The notes under the pieces: model-generated
Told to the model about the DNA's origin: nothing
The model's database searches: none
What the model saw: only the letters and a program-made list of their open reading frames with translations
Part shown: in pieces, positions 19,063 to 28,500 of the stretch
How the letters are laid out: each line of letters starts with the position of its first letter
How positions within the stretch are numbered: the first letter of the stretch is position 1
Origin: Pseudomonas sp. SST3
Lineage (GTDB): Bacteria; Pseudomonadota; Gammaproteobacteria; Pseudomonadales; Pseudomonadaceae
Assembly: GCF_003325755.1 (NCBI RefSeq)
Contig: NZ_QORI02000014.1
Location: 61,990-125,989 of the forward strand
Reading direction: 5' to 3'
DNA length: 64,000 nt
Made by a program: the position numbers and the translations under genes

Positions 19063-19841
19063 AGATTGCCGCCAACCTGTCCATGTTGTTCAGCGAACTG
19101 CCCCTCGACCAGCGCATCATGGCTGCCCGCGTGGCCGGATTCGAGGGTGTGGAGATCCAGTTTCCCTACGAACTACCGGCGATCCGTCTCAAGGAATTGC
19201 TTGAGCGCGCCGGCCTGCCGCTGGCGCTGATCAACCTGCCAGCCGGTGACTTTATGCAAGGTGGCCCAGGTCTGGCCGCGGTGCCCGCCCGCCAGAAAGC
19301 CTTCGATGCAGCCTTGCAGGAAGCGCTGACCTACGCCGCCATGGCGCGGCCGGCGTGTGTCAATGTACTGCCGGGTCGATTAGCTGAAGGCGTCACTCGC
19401 GACGAAGCGTTGGAAAGCCTCGCCGGCAATCTGCGCAAGAGCGCGGAGGCCTTCGCGCCGCTCGGGGTGCGAGTGGTGTGCGAGGCGATCAATCCGCTGG
19501 ATATGCCGGGTTTCCTCGTCAACACACCCGAGCATTTGCAGGCATTGCTGGGGCTGGTCGATCACCCGAACTGCCAGGCTCAGCTGGATCTTTACCACAT
19601 GGCTCGGCAAGAGCTGGACATCGCCGCCGGCATCCGGCTGTTGGGCTCGCGCATTGGGCATGTGCAGTTTGCCGATTACCCTGGCCGCGGTGCGCCCGGT
19701 ACCGGTTCGGTAGCGTTCGGCCCTCTGCTCGATGTGTTGCGGGCGGTGGGCTATGACGGCTGGCTGGCGGCCGAGTATAGACCCGACGGTGCGGATACGA
19801 ACGCCAGTCTGGGCTGGCTGGAGGGATGGTTACAGCGCTGA
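19059..19841 (+). CDS. hydroxypyruvate isomerase family TIM-barrel protein
   Basis: A 260-aa AP-endonuclease-like TIM barrel. Metal and catalytic residues of the Hyi/OtnI group are visible: VCEAINPLDMPG, LDLYHM, HVQFADYPGRGAPGTG and a final AEYRP. Hyi interconverts hydroxypyruvate and tartronate semialdehyde; OtnI isomerises 2-oxo-tetronate. Coupled by ATGA to the dehydrogenase upstream, with which it forms a two-step pathway. No OtnK/OtnC partner is nearby. Confidence 0.85.
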   Translation: MKIAANLSMLFSELPLDQRIMAARVAGFEGVEIQFPYELPAIRLKELLERAGLPLALINLPAGDFMQGGPGLAAVPARQKAFDAALQEALTYAAMARPACVNVLPGRLAEGVTRDEALESLAGNLRKSAEAFAPLGVRVVCEAINPLDMPGFLVNTPEHLQALLGLVDHPNCQAQLDLYHMARQELDIAAGIRLLGSRIGHVQFADYPGRGAPGTGSVAFGPLLDVLRAVGYDGWLAAEYRPDGADTNASLGWLEGWLQR

Positions 19842-19968
19842 ATGGTCGCATCGTCCTGCATAAGCGCAGATGATGGTGACAGACAGGCGCGCGAATGAAC
19901 TCTAGAGTTGGTTCCCGAGGATCGGTCGGGATACGGCCGGGGCATAACAATAAAACGAGAGCGATGTC

Positions 19969-21315
19969 ATGCAGCCATCCACCCAAGCCGCTAACGCCTG
20001 GCGCGTCCTGTTCCTGCTGTTTCTGGCCAACCTGTTCAACTTCTTCGATCGCACCATACCGGCAATCATCGCCGAGCCGATTCGCCTGGAATGGAACCTC
20101 AACGACTTCCAGCTGGGCCTGATCGGCACCGCCTTCACCATCATCTACGCGATCGCGGGAGTTCCGCTGGGGCGAATGGCTGATCTCGGCTCGCGCCGCA
20201 AGATCATGGGGTGGGGGCTGACCGCCTGGAGTGGGCTGACGGCCGTCAACGGGCTGGCCTGGAATTTCTGGAGCTTTTTGCTGGTGCGCATGGGTATCGG
20301 TATCGGCGAGGCCAGTTATGCGCCGGCCGCCAACTCGCTAATCGGCGACCTGTTTCCGGCAAACAAGCGCGCACAGGCGATGGGTATCTTCATGCTTGGC
20401 TTGCCGCTTGGGCTGCTGCTGGCCTTCTTCACCATCGGCTCGATGGTCGAATACTTCGGTAGCTGGCGTGCGCCGTTCTTCATCGCTGCAGTGCCTGGGC
20501 TCGTGCTGGCGCTGTTCATTTTCTTCGTCAAGGAACCCCAGCGCGGCGCGGCCGAGACGGTAAAGGTCTCACAGGAACCCGTGCAGCAGCCGGTGCGCAA
20601 GGTGCTGGCGATTCGCACCTTCTGGTGGCTGGTGCTGGCTGGGCTGGCGTTCAACTTCGCAACCTACGCCTGCAATGCATTCATGGTGCCGTTGCTGATG
20701 CGCTATCACGCCGTGCCGCTGGTCGAAGCATCGATCGCCACCGGCGTGATCGTCGGGCTGACCGGTCTGATCGGGCTGACCCTCGGCGGCTGGGTTGCCG
20801 ACCAGATCCACCAACGCTTCGCCCGTGGTCGGCTGATTTTCGCCGCTATCAGCATGGCCATCGCCACCCTCGCGACCGGCTATGCGCTGCTCGCCGGGCG
20901 GATCGAGGTCGGTGTGTTCGTTGCTGTGTTCAGCATCGGCTGGTTGTTCTCCTACAACTTCTATACCTGCGTCTATACGGCCATTCAGGACGTGGTCGAG
21001 CCGCGCCTGCGCGCCACTGCGATGGCATTGTTCTTCGCCGGCCTATACCTGCTCGGCGGTGGCATGGGCACGGTGGTGGTAGGGCTGTTGTCTGATCATT
21101 TTGCCGAAGCCGCAATGCTCGCTGCTGGCGCCAGCGAGATGAGCGAGTTGTTCCGCGCAGAGGGTCTGCACGGCGCCATGTACCTGATTCCGGCCTCGTT
21201 GCTGCTGACCATGGTGTTCCTGTTCCAGGCCTCGCGCACCTTCTGTCACGACTCCAAGCGCATGACCGACGGTATGACTGACTCCGCCGCGGCTGCCGAG
21301 ACGGCGCTGGCCTGA
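19969..21315 (+). CDS. MFS transporter, spinster-like
   Basis: A 448-aa inner-membrane transporter with about twelve hydrophobic segments. The MFS loop motif is GRMADLGSRRKIMGWG between helices 2 and 3, and helix 4-5 carries VRMGIGIGEASYAPAANSLI, as in spinster-type carriers. It lies 127 bp after the isomerase gene, so it may import an acid used by the dehydrogenase/isomerase pair; that link is inference. Confidence 0.9.
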   Translation: MQPSTQAANAWRVLFLLFLANLFNFFDRTIPAIIAEPIRLEWNLNDFQLGLIGTAFTIIYAIAGVPLGRMADLGSRRKIMGWGLTAWSGLTAVNGLAWNFWSFLLVRMGIGIGEASYAPAANSLIGDLFPANKRAQAMGIFMLGLPLGLLLAFFTIGSMVEYFGSWRAPFFIAAVPGLVLALFIFFVKEPQRGAAETVKVSQEPVQQPVRKVLAIRTFWWLVLAGLAFNFATYACNAFMVPLLMRYHAVPLVEASIATGVIVGLTGLIGLTLGGWVADQIHQRFARGRLIFAAISMAIATLATGYALLAGRIEVGVFVAVFSIGWLFSYNFYTCVYTAIQDVVEPRLRATAMALFFAGLYLLGGGMGTVVVGLLSDHFAEAAMLAAGASEMSELFRAEGLHGAMYLIPASLLLTMVFLFQASRTFCHDSKRMTDGMTDSAAAAETALA

Positions 21316-21450
21316 CCAACACCAGCCAGGCGTCGCAGCGGCAACGCGGCACCTGGCTCGGCTTGAACCGCATCAAAACGACGATTGACCGACATTTGCC
21401 TGCTGGCTCGCATAAACTGCGCGGCCGTTTTTTGGCAGTCCGGACCGTTC

Positions 21451-22716
21451 ATGCACAATCCGTCACCCGCCCGCGCCTGCGGCATCGATTTCGGTACCTC
21501 CAATTCCACCGTCGGCTGGTGGCGACCCGTCAGCGAGCCGCTGATCGCGCTCGAGGACGATCAGCACACCCTGCCATCGGTGGTGTTCTTCAACGCCGAG
21601 GAGCGGCGTCCTGTCTATGGGCGTCTGGCTCTGTCCGAATACCTTGAAGGTTACGAGGGGCGGCTGATGCGCTCGCTCAAGAGCCTGCTGGGCTCCAAGC
21701 TGTTGAAGAGCGAAACGACGGTGCTGGGCAGCGCGATGCCGTTCAAGGAAATCCTCGGGCTGTTCCTTGGGACGCTCAAGCAACGTGCCGAAACCAGTGC
21801 GGGTCGTGCCTTCGACGAGGTGGTGCTGGGCCGTCCGGTGTTTTTCGTCGATGATGATCCTCAGGCGGACAGGGAAGCGGCGGATACGCTGGCCGCGGCG
21901 GCAAGAAAGATCGGCTTCAAGGACGTGTCGTTCCAATACGAGCCCATCGCCGCGGCGTTCGACTACGAGTCGCGCATCGAGCAGGAAGAGCGGGTGCTGA
22001 TCGTCGATATCGGCGGCGGTACCTCGGACTTCTCGCTGGTGCGGTTGTCACCGCAACGCCGTCATATCGATGATCGCCAGGAAGACATCCTCGCCACGTC
22101 GGGCGTGCACATAGGCGGCACCGATTTCGACAAGCAGCTCAGCCTGCAGGGCGTGATGCCGCTGTTCGGCTATGGTAGCCGGATGAAAAGCGATGCGCCG
22201 ATGCCCACCAGCACGCACCTCAACCTTGCTACCTGGCACACCATCAACGCGGTGTACGCGCCGGCCTCGCTGCGCGCGCTGCAAAGCATGCGCTACGACA
22301 TCGTCGACCCCACCGGGATTGATCGCCTGTTCAGCCTTATTGAACAACGCGCGGGGCATTGGCTGGCGATGCAGGTGGAGCACGGCAAGATCGAACTGAC
22401 CGAGCAGGACCGTCATGCCATCGACTTCGCGCGAATTGAGGCTGGTCTGCAGGCGAGCCTGACCCGCGACGGCTTTGAAACGGCCATCGATCCGCTTCTC
22501 GAACGAATCCGAGGTAATGTCAGTCAATTGCTGGCCAGTGCCGGACTCAAGCCCGAGGACATCGATACGGTGTTCTTCACGGGTGGCTCCAGTGCGATTC
22601 CGGCGCTGCGCCAGAGCGTCGCCAGGCTGCTGCCAAGGGCACGCCATGTCGAAGGCAACCGTTTCGGAAGTATCGGCAGTGGCTTGGCCATCGAGGCGAA
22701 GAAACGCTACGGTTGA
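21451..22716 (+). CDS. Hsp70 family protein (YegD-like)
   Basis: A 421-aa actin-fold ATPase. Start ATG 21451 places phosphate-1 motif CGIDFGTSNSTVGW at the N-terminus; phosphate-2 is VDIGGGTSDFSLV and the adenosine motif FFTGGSSAIPAL. It ends after the nucleotide-binding domain: the substrate-binding domain of DnaK is absent, as in YegD. The chaperone client is unknown. A CHAD-domain gene follows 45 bp later. Confidence 0.88.
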   Translation: MHNPSPARACGIDFGTSNSTVGWWRPVSEPLIALEDDQHTLPSVVFFNAEERRPVYGRLALSEYLEGYEGRLMRSLKSLLGSKLLKSETTVLGSAMPFKEILGLFLGTLKQRAETSAGRAFDEVVLGRPVFFVDDDPQADREAADTLAAAARKIGFKDVSFQYEPIAAAFDYESRIEQEERVLIVDIGGGTSDFSLVRLSPQRRHIDDRQEDILATSGVHIGGTDFDKQLSLQGVMPLFGYGSRMKSDAPMPTSTHLNLATWHTINAVYAPASLRALQSMRYDIVDPTGIDRLFSLIEQRAGHWLAMQVEHGKIELTEQDRHAIDFARIEAGLQASLTRDGFETAIDPLLERIRGNVSQLLASAGLKPEDIDTVFFTGGSSAIPALRQSVARLLPRARHVEGNRFGSIGSGLAIEAKKRYG

Positions 22717-22761
22717 TTTCCTGAGCGCCTGCATGGCGCTCGGGCCTGCCCGGGAGTCGTC

Positions 22762-23658
22762 ATGAGCTACAAGCTGCGTCCAAAGAACCCCGCCGCCGAG
22801 GTGCGCAAGGTCGCTCGGCAGCGCATCGACAAGGCCATCGAGGCGCTGGGTGTTCCGCCCGCGGAGCGCGGCGAAGGGGTGCATAAGGCGCGCAAGCGCT
22901 TCAAGGAGCTGCGTGCGTTGCTGCGTCTGGTGCGCGAGCCGTTGGGCGATGAGTTCAAACACGAGAATCGACGGGTTCGCGATCTTGGCCGGATGCTGGC
23001 CGAATCGCGCGATGCCACCGCCATGCTGGAAAGCTGGGATCTGCTGATGCAGCGCTTTGCCGAGCGGCTCGGCGAACCTGCTTCCAAGCAGACACGGCAG
23101 CGCTTGCAGGCCAGTGCTCGGCAGGCAGAGGGCAACGCCGCCGACCTGGACGACCGCATCGCGCAGGCCGTCTCGGAGCTACACGCCGTCAAGGCCAGCA
23201 TCGACAGTTGGCCGCTGGACGCCACGGGCTTCGGGCTGCTGGCCGCCGGGGTAGAGCGCACCTATGCCGATGGCGCGGCCGAACTGGCGAAGGTCAGATC
23301 GGAACCGAGCGATGAGCAGTTTCATGAATGGCGCAAGCGGGTCAAGGATCACTGGTATCAGGCGCAGCTGCTGACACCCAGCTGGCCCATGCTGATGCGG
23401 CTGCGCGCTGACTCGCTCAAGCGCTTGGCTGATTTGCTCGGCGATGACCATGATCTGGCGATGATGCAGTACTTGCTGCGGGAGCAGCCGCAACTCTTCG
23501 GTGATCAGCCCGTGCTCGAAAGACTCGGCCCAGCGATCGCCGAACGCCGCAGCGAACTGCAGCGTGCAGCACTGGGGCTGGGTGATGAACTCTATCGCGA
23601 GGCACCCAGGGATCTGGCGGCGCGCTGGCGACGTTACTGGGACGCGGCGGAGCACTGA
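22762..23658 (+). CDS. CHAD domain-containing protein
   Basis: A 298-aa, mostly alpha-helical, Arg/Lys-rich protein. The two-fold CHAD pattern is visible: GVHKARKRFKELRALLR near residue 35 and its echo FHEWRKRVKDHWYQ near 190, with RDATAMLES and GDDHDLAMMQ after each. CHAD proteins bind inorganic polyphosphate through these basic surfaces. No CYTH catalytic domain is attached. Probably co-transcribed with the Hsp70-like gene. Confidence 0.9.
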   Translation: MSYKLRPKNPAAEVRKVARQRIDKAIEALGVPPAERGEGVHKARKRFKELRALLRLVREPLGDEFKHENRRVRDLGRMLAESRDATAMLESWDLLMQRFAERLGEPASKQTRQRLQASARQAEGNAADLDDRIAQAVSELHAVKASIDSWPLDATGFGLLAAGVERTYADGAAELAKVRSEPSDEQFHEWRKRVKDHWYQAQLLTPSWPMLMRLRADSLKRLADLLGDDHDLAMMQYLLREQPQLFGDQPVLERLGPAIAERRSELQRAALGLGDELYREAPRDLAARWRRYWDAAEH

Positions 23659-23679
23659 CCCGCGGCGCTGCAGCGCTGA

Positions 23680-24093
23680 TCAGGCGGCTTGGCTGTTGAT
23701 CTCGTGGATCTCCAGCATCTTTTCCAATTCGGTGCGGATGAAAGCGTCTTCGCAGCCCGGCAGGTACTCACGCAGCTTGCGGATCACCCACTGCTGGCCT
23801 TTATCGACGAATGGCAGGCGCTCCTCCAGTGATTCGATCGCCATGGCCTTGCCATAGAACGCACCGGTCTCGCGATTGGGTTCGATGCCCAGGTGGTTAA
23901 GGCAGTTGAGTACTAGCCTGCAGCTATCGACTTCACCCTGGCGGATCTGTTCGAGCTGCTTCCGCTGAGCCGGGTCATCGCATTGTTGCAGGCTCTCACC
24001 AGCAACCTTGGCGCCGGCGCGCTCGGCACTCAGCAGGTCCTGGAGCAGTTTCGCTTCGCCTTCGGCCGTGTTCAGGTGGTTCTGGTCACTCAT
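23680..24093 (-). CDS. ferritin-like DUF6306-type protein
   Basis: A 137-aa helical cytoplasmic protein. Glu/His-rich helices (LLQDLLSAERAGAKVAG, LEQIRQGEVDSCRLVLNCL, LEKMLEIHEINSQ) look like a ferritin-like bundle; similar Pseudomonas proteins carry the label DUF6306. Metal binding is not proven by the sequence. It is convergent with the CHAD gene and lies downstream of ppiA. Confidence 0.65.
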   Translation of the reverse strand: MSDQNHLNTAEGEAKLLQDLLSAERAGAKVAGESLQQCDDPAQRKQLEQIRQGEVDSCRLVLNCLNHLGIEPNRETGAFYGKAMAIESLEERLPFVDKGQQWVIRKLREYLPGCEDAFIRTELEKMLEIHEINSQAA

Positions 24094-24162
24094 GCTCGAT
24101 CTCCTGGCAGCGGGAAATGGCGCACGGCTCGAGAGAAGTGCGCCAGGAATGAATGTGTCGGG

Positions 24163-24714
24163 TTACAGCTTCTTCGCGGAAATGATCTTCACCGGCGTCA
24201 GCGGGACGTTCTGCATCATGCTCCGGTTGCCGGTCGGCACCTGGGCGATCTGGTCGACCACATCCATGCCGCGCACGACCTTGGCGAAGACGGCATATCC
24301 GAAGTCGCGGCTGCCGTGGTCGAGAAAGTCATTGTCGCGGTGGTTGATGAAGAACTGGCTGGTAGCCGAGTTGACATTTTGCGTGCGGGCCATGGCGAGG
24401 GTGCCACGGACGTTGTGCAGCCCATTGTCAGCCTCATTCTTGATCGGTTCGCCAGTCCTCTTCTGGCCCAGGCCTTCATTGAAGCCGCCGCCCTGGATCA
24501 TGAAGCCGGGAATTACCCGGTGGAACACGGTGCCATCGTAGAAGCCGCTTTCCACGTAGCTAAGAAAGTTCTTCACGCTGATAGGCGCCTTCTCGGCCTC
24601 CAGCTCGATTTCGATTTCACCCATGCTGGTGTTCAGCAGTACGTGTGGGTTGTCTGCCGCCAGCAGGTTTCCGGCGAGCAACAGTGAGCAGGCGGCGAGT
24701 ACGAGTCGTTTCAT
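24163..24714 (-). CDS. ppiA: peptidylprolyl isomerase A (cyclophilin), periplasmic
   Basis: A 183-aa cyclophilin with a signal peptide ending LLAADN. The active site is visible in [17 protein letters not shown] and [13 protein letters not shown]. It should catalyse cis-trans isomerisation of prolyl bonds in the periplasm. Its ATG overlaps the stop of the LysR gene (ATGA at 24711-24714), an unusual coupling of a regulator and a folding factor. Confidence 0.93.
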   Translation of the reverse strand: MKRLVLAACSLLLAGNLLAADNPHVLLNTSMGEIEIELEAEKAPISVKNFLSYVESGFYDGTVFHRVIPGFMIQGGGFNEGLGQKRTGEPIKNEADNGLHNVRGTLAMARTQNVNSATSQFFINHRDNDFLDHGSRDFGYAVFAKVVRGMDVVDQIAQVPTGNRSMMQNVPLTPVKIISAKKL

Positions 24715-25655
24715 GGTGTGGTCCTGGTGAGGGTGGAAGCCTGGGGCAGGCTGTCATTGGCAGGCTGCGATTGCGCATCGTACGTCTTGATCAAGTCGAT
24801 GAGAATCTGCGTTGCCGCGCCGAGCGGTTTGTTCGGGTTGGTGTAGAGGTAGAACAATGGGCGGCGAATGCTTCCTTGAATCAATGGCAACGGCTTGAGT
24901 ACACCTTCGGCCAGCTCGCGTCCGATCATGTGCCGCGGCAGCCAGGCGAAGCCGAGTCCACTGCTGACGAAGCCTACTGAAGTCGCCAGGCTACCGACGG
25001 TCCAGCGCTGCTCGGCGCCCAACCAGCCGCTGTCGCGTGGCTGCCGCTGGCCGGAATCGCGCACCACGATCTGCATCTGGCTCTGCAAGTCCTGCACGCT
25101 GAGCTTGCGTCGCAACTGGTGCAGGGTGTGGTCGGCGTGGGCCACCGCGATGAACTCGACGGTGCCCAGCTCGGCGCCGAGGTAACCGGTGATGTCCAAG
25201 CCGCTGATGGCCAGATCGGCGGTGCCGTCCTTGAGCACATCCTCGACGCCGGACAGGACCTCTTCGCGCAGCCGCACCCGACATCCACGACTCTGCGGCA
25301 TGAATGCGGTCAAGGCGTGGATCAGCTTGGCGTTGGGGTACGCGGCATCCACCACCAGGCGAACCTCGGCTTCCCAACCCTGCTCCATGTGATGGGCCAA
25401 TTCCTCGAGCTGCCCGGCCTGGAGGACCAGCTGCCGCGACCGCCGTAACAGCACCTCGCCGGCATCGGTGAGCACCGCCTTGCGTCCATCGATCCGCAAC
25501 AGCGGCACGCCCAGCTGCTCCTGCATGCGAGCCACGGTGTAGCTGACCGAGGATTGCGAGCGATGCAGCATTTCGGCGGCTTGGGCGAAGCCACCATGGT
25601 CGATAACCGCTTGCAGGGTTCGCCATTGATCGAGGGTTACGCGTGGCATTTTCAT
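24711..25655 (-). CDS. LysR family transcriptional regulator
   Basis: A 314-aa regulator from ATG 25655 ([14 protein letters not shown]); ATG 25649 is also possible. The winged helix-turn-helix is in [20 protein letters not shown], followed by the effector domain. Pseudomonas homologues of this type are unnamed. It is divergent from a small secreted protein gene (25721) and coupled by ATGA to ppiA. The shared 65-bp divergent region is a likely target. Confidence 0.92.
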   Translation of the reverse strand: MKMPRVTLDQWRTLQAVIDHGGFAQAAEMLHRSQSSVSYTVARMQEQLGVPLLRIDGRKAVLTDAGEVLLRRSRQLVLQAGQLEELAHHMEQGWEAEVRLVVDAAYPNAKLIHALTAFMPQSRGCRVRLREEVLSGVEDVLKDGTADLAISGLDITGYLGAELGTVEFIAVAHADHTLHQLRRKLSVQDLQSQMQIVVRDSGQRQPRDSGWLGAEQRWTVGSLATSVGFVSSGLGFAWLPRHMIGRELAEGVLKPLPLIQGSIRRPLFYLYTNPNKPLGAATQILIDLIKTYDAQSQPANDSLPQASTLTRTTP

Positions 25656-25720
25656 TCCATTGCTTTCCTGTTGCGTCTGTCTGATACGCTGGCACGCCTT
25701 TACGAGGAGCCCGCACAACA

Positions 25721-26047
25721 ATGAAAAGAATCTGCATCGCCGTGCTTGCGGTCGCCATCATCCCACTGAGCGCCCTGGCCGTCAGCTATCCGGTGGAGGT
25801 TGAACAGGAGCTCAATGGTGCCGAAGTGCTCGCCACTACTGAAACCATAGACCGGGACATGGCCGGCCTGGTGCTGCAAAACTTCGGTGATCGTCCAGTC
25901 GAGTGCACGGCCGTGTTTCGTAACGGGCCGGAATCCCCGCGTACCCGTCGCACCACGTTGGCTGCTGGCGAGCGCAAGCCGCTGACCGCCAAGTTCAAGC
26001 GCGATGTCATTCGTTTGCGGATCAAGCTGACCTGCGAGCCGCATTAA
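25721..26047 (+). CDS. hypothetical periplasmic protein
   Basis: A 108-aa protein with signal peptide MKRICIAVLAVAIIPLSALA and a small beta-rich mature domain with two cysteines (VECTAVF, KLTCEPH) that could form a disulfide. Similar Pseudomonas proteins have been called 3-phosphoglycerate kinase, which the sequence does not support. Divergent from the LysR gene. Function unknown. Confidence 0.75.
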   Translation: MKRICIAVLAVAIIPLSALAVSYPVEVEQELNGAEVLATTETIDRDMAGLVLQNFGDRPVECTAVFRNGPESPRTRRTTLAAGERKPLTAKFKRDVIRLRIKLTCEPH

Positions 26048-26241
26048 TCCGTCCATGGAGCGCTCCTGATTGGGGCGCCGTGGTGCGTCGCCAGACGCGG
26101 CAATCGACAGCGCGGCCTGCCACCGGCCACATCTGGCGGTCCCGGGCCAGCCCATTAGCAGTTCGCGCTGCACAAAGCCGCCGCTACGGCGACCGGACGC
26201 GTTAATCTATGCGACGTTCTTTCGACCTTGAGGTATCCCCC

Positions 26242-27588
<1,347 letters not shown>

Positions 27589-27598
27589 ACCGATCGAA

Positions 27599-27617
27599 GG
27601 GGTGGCGTCGCTACCCC
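27599..27617 (+). terminator. hairpin after the DEAD-box gene
   Basis: GGGGTGGC pairs with GCTACCCC around a 3-nt loop (one G-T pair), 11 bp after the stop codon. The following GTTCTCC is only weakly T-rich, so it is a modest terminator candidate between convergent genes. Confidence 0.4.
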
Positions 27618-27633
27618 GTTCTCCGCCTGTTTA

Positions 27634-27930
27634 TCAGCGCTTCTCGGCCGGTGCGATATCGGCCTGCTTCTCCGCCTGCTCAACGTGCTCGATGCGCTTC
27701 TCGTAGGCTTCGCATTCGCTGCCCAGCTGCTCGGCCGTCTGCTTGACTTCCATATCCCGCAGCTCCTGATTGATCTCAGCGGCCCGCTTTGGGTCGTTTT
27801 CAGTCAGCGCGTTAACGCGATCGGCAAGCTCCTTGGCCTTGGCTGTTATCACGTCAGTGGTGCACTCGGCCGCCAACACCGGCTGGCTTGCCAACAGGGC
27901 AAGGGTCAAGGGAATCATCAGGCGTTTCAT
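27634..27930 (-). CDS. hypothetical secreted protein
   Basis: A 98-aa protein with signal peptide ending QPVLAAEC and AAGGAG before the ATG. The mature part is a charged helix (AKELADRVNALTENDPKRAAEINQ) with two cysteines, probably disulfide-bonded in the periplasm. No named family recognised. Convergent with the DEAD-box gene. Confidence 0.7.
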   Translation of the reverse strand: MKRLMIPLTLALLASQPVLAAECTTDVITAKAKELADRVNALTENDPKRAAEINQELRDMEVKQTAEQLGSECEAYEKRIEHVEQAEKQADIAPAEKR

Positions 27931-28088
27931 GGCGCGCTCCTTTATAGGTCGATCTGTTTGGTGGATCGTCCCGGACGCGCTTTAGTTCAGCCCGTTTCCC
28001 GTTGCGCTGGAGATCGAACCATGCCGCCGCCGGCAAGGTCCGTATTAGCAAGAGCCGCCGTGCTGACGCGGTGCAACAGGAGAAGGTC

Positions 28089-28463
28089 ATGACCTATAAC
28101 TGGGATCTAATGCTGCGCCTGCTGCGAGAGGCGCAGAAATCCGGCAACGAGAGCTTCGTGCCGCGTCAGTACGCTGACGAGCATGCCATTGCCATGGAGG
28201 AAGCCGGGCAGCCGCTGCCTAACCTCGATTCACTCAAGGCCGAGGCGCAGAACTATGAAAGCCTGCTGTTTGAGGGCGGCTTCGTGGTGACTCGCCCGCA
28301 AGAGCAGGGCGGCAATGGCGAGAACTTCGTCCTGACCGAGCGTGGCACCCGGTTGCTGCAGATGCTTGAAGGGGGTGGCGGTACCCAGTACCGCCAGCGC
28401 CTGGACGAAAAAGGAGGCGCGGCGTTGACGCCGGAAGTCTTCGACGGGCTGGCGTCAGGCTGA
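28089..28463 (+). CDS. winged-helix-like hypothetical protein
   Basis: A 124-aa cytoplasmic protein from ATG 28089 (AGGAGAAGG upstream). Opening MTYNWDLMLRLLREAQKSG and the block GENFVLTERGTRLLQML resemble the DUF2513/winged-helix type, and Pseudomonas homologues are sometimes labelled transcriptional regulators. DNA binding is not demonstrated by the sequence. A perfect 10-bp hairpin follows the stop. Confidence 0.65.
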   Translation: MTYNWDLMLRLLREAQKSGNESFVPRQYADEHAIAMEEAGQPLPNLDSLKAEAQNYESLLFEGGFVVTRPQEQGGNGENFVLTERGTRLLQMLEGGGGTQYRQRLDEKGGAALTPEVFDGLASG

Positions 28464-28468
28464 ACGTT

Positions 28469-28492
28469 AGCGCCTCGCGGATGCGAGGCGCT
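28469..28492. terminator. hairpin between convergent genes
   Basis: AGCGCCTCGC pairs perfectly with GCGAGGCGCT around GGAT, between the winged-helix-like gene and the GH5 gene. No strong T-run on either side; probably a bidirectional transcript end. Confidence 0.5.
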
Positions 28493-28500
28493 GGTTCGAT

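Noticed and set aside
25721..26047. Label 3-phosphoglycerate kinase for the small secreted protein
   Set aside because: 108 aa with a signal peptide and no kinase motif; the label is an inherited error.
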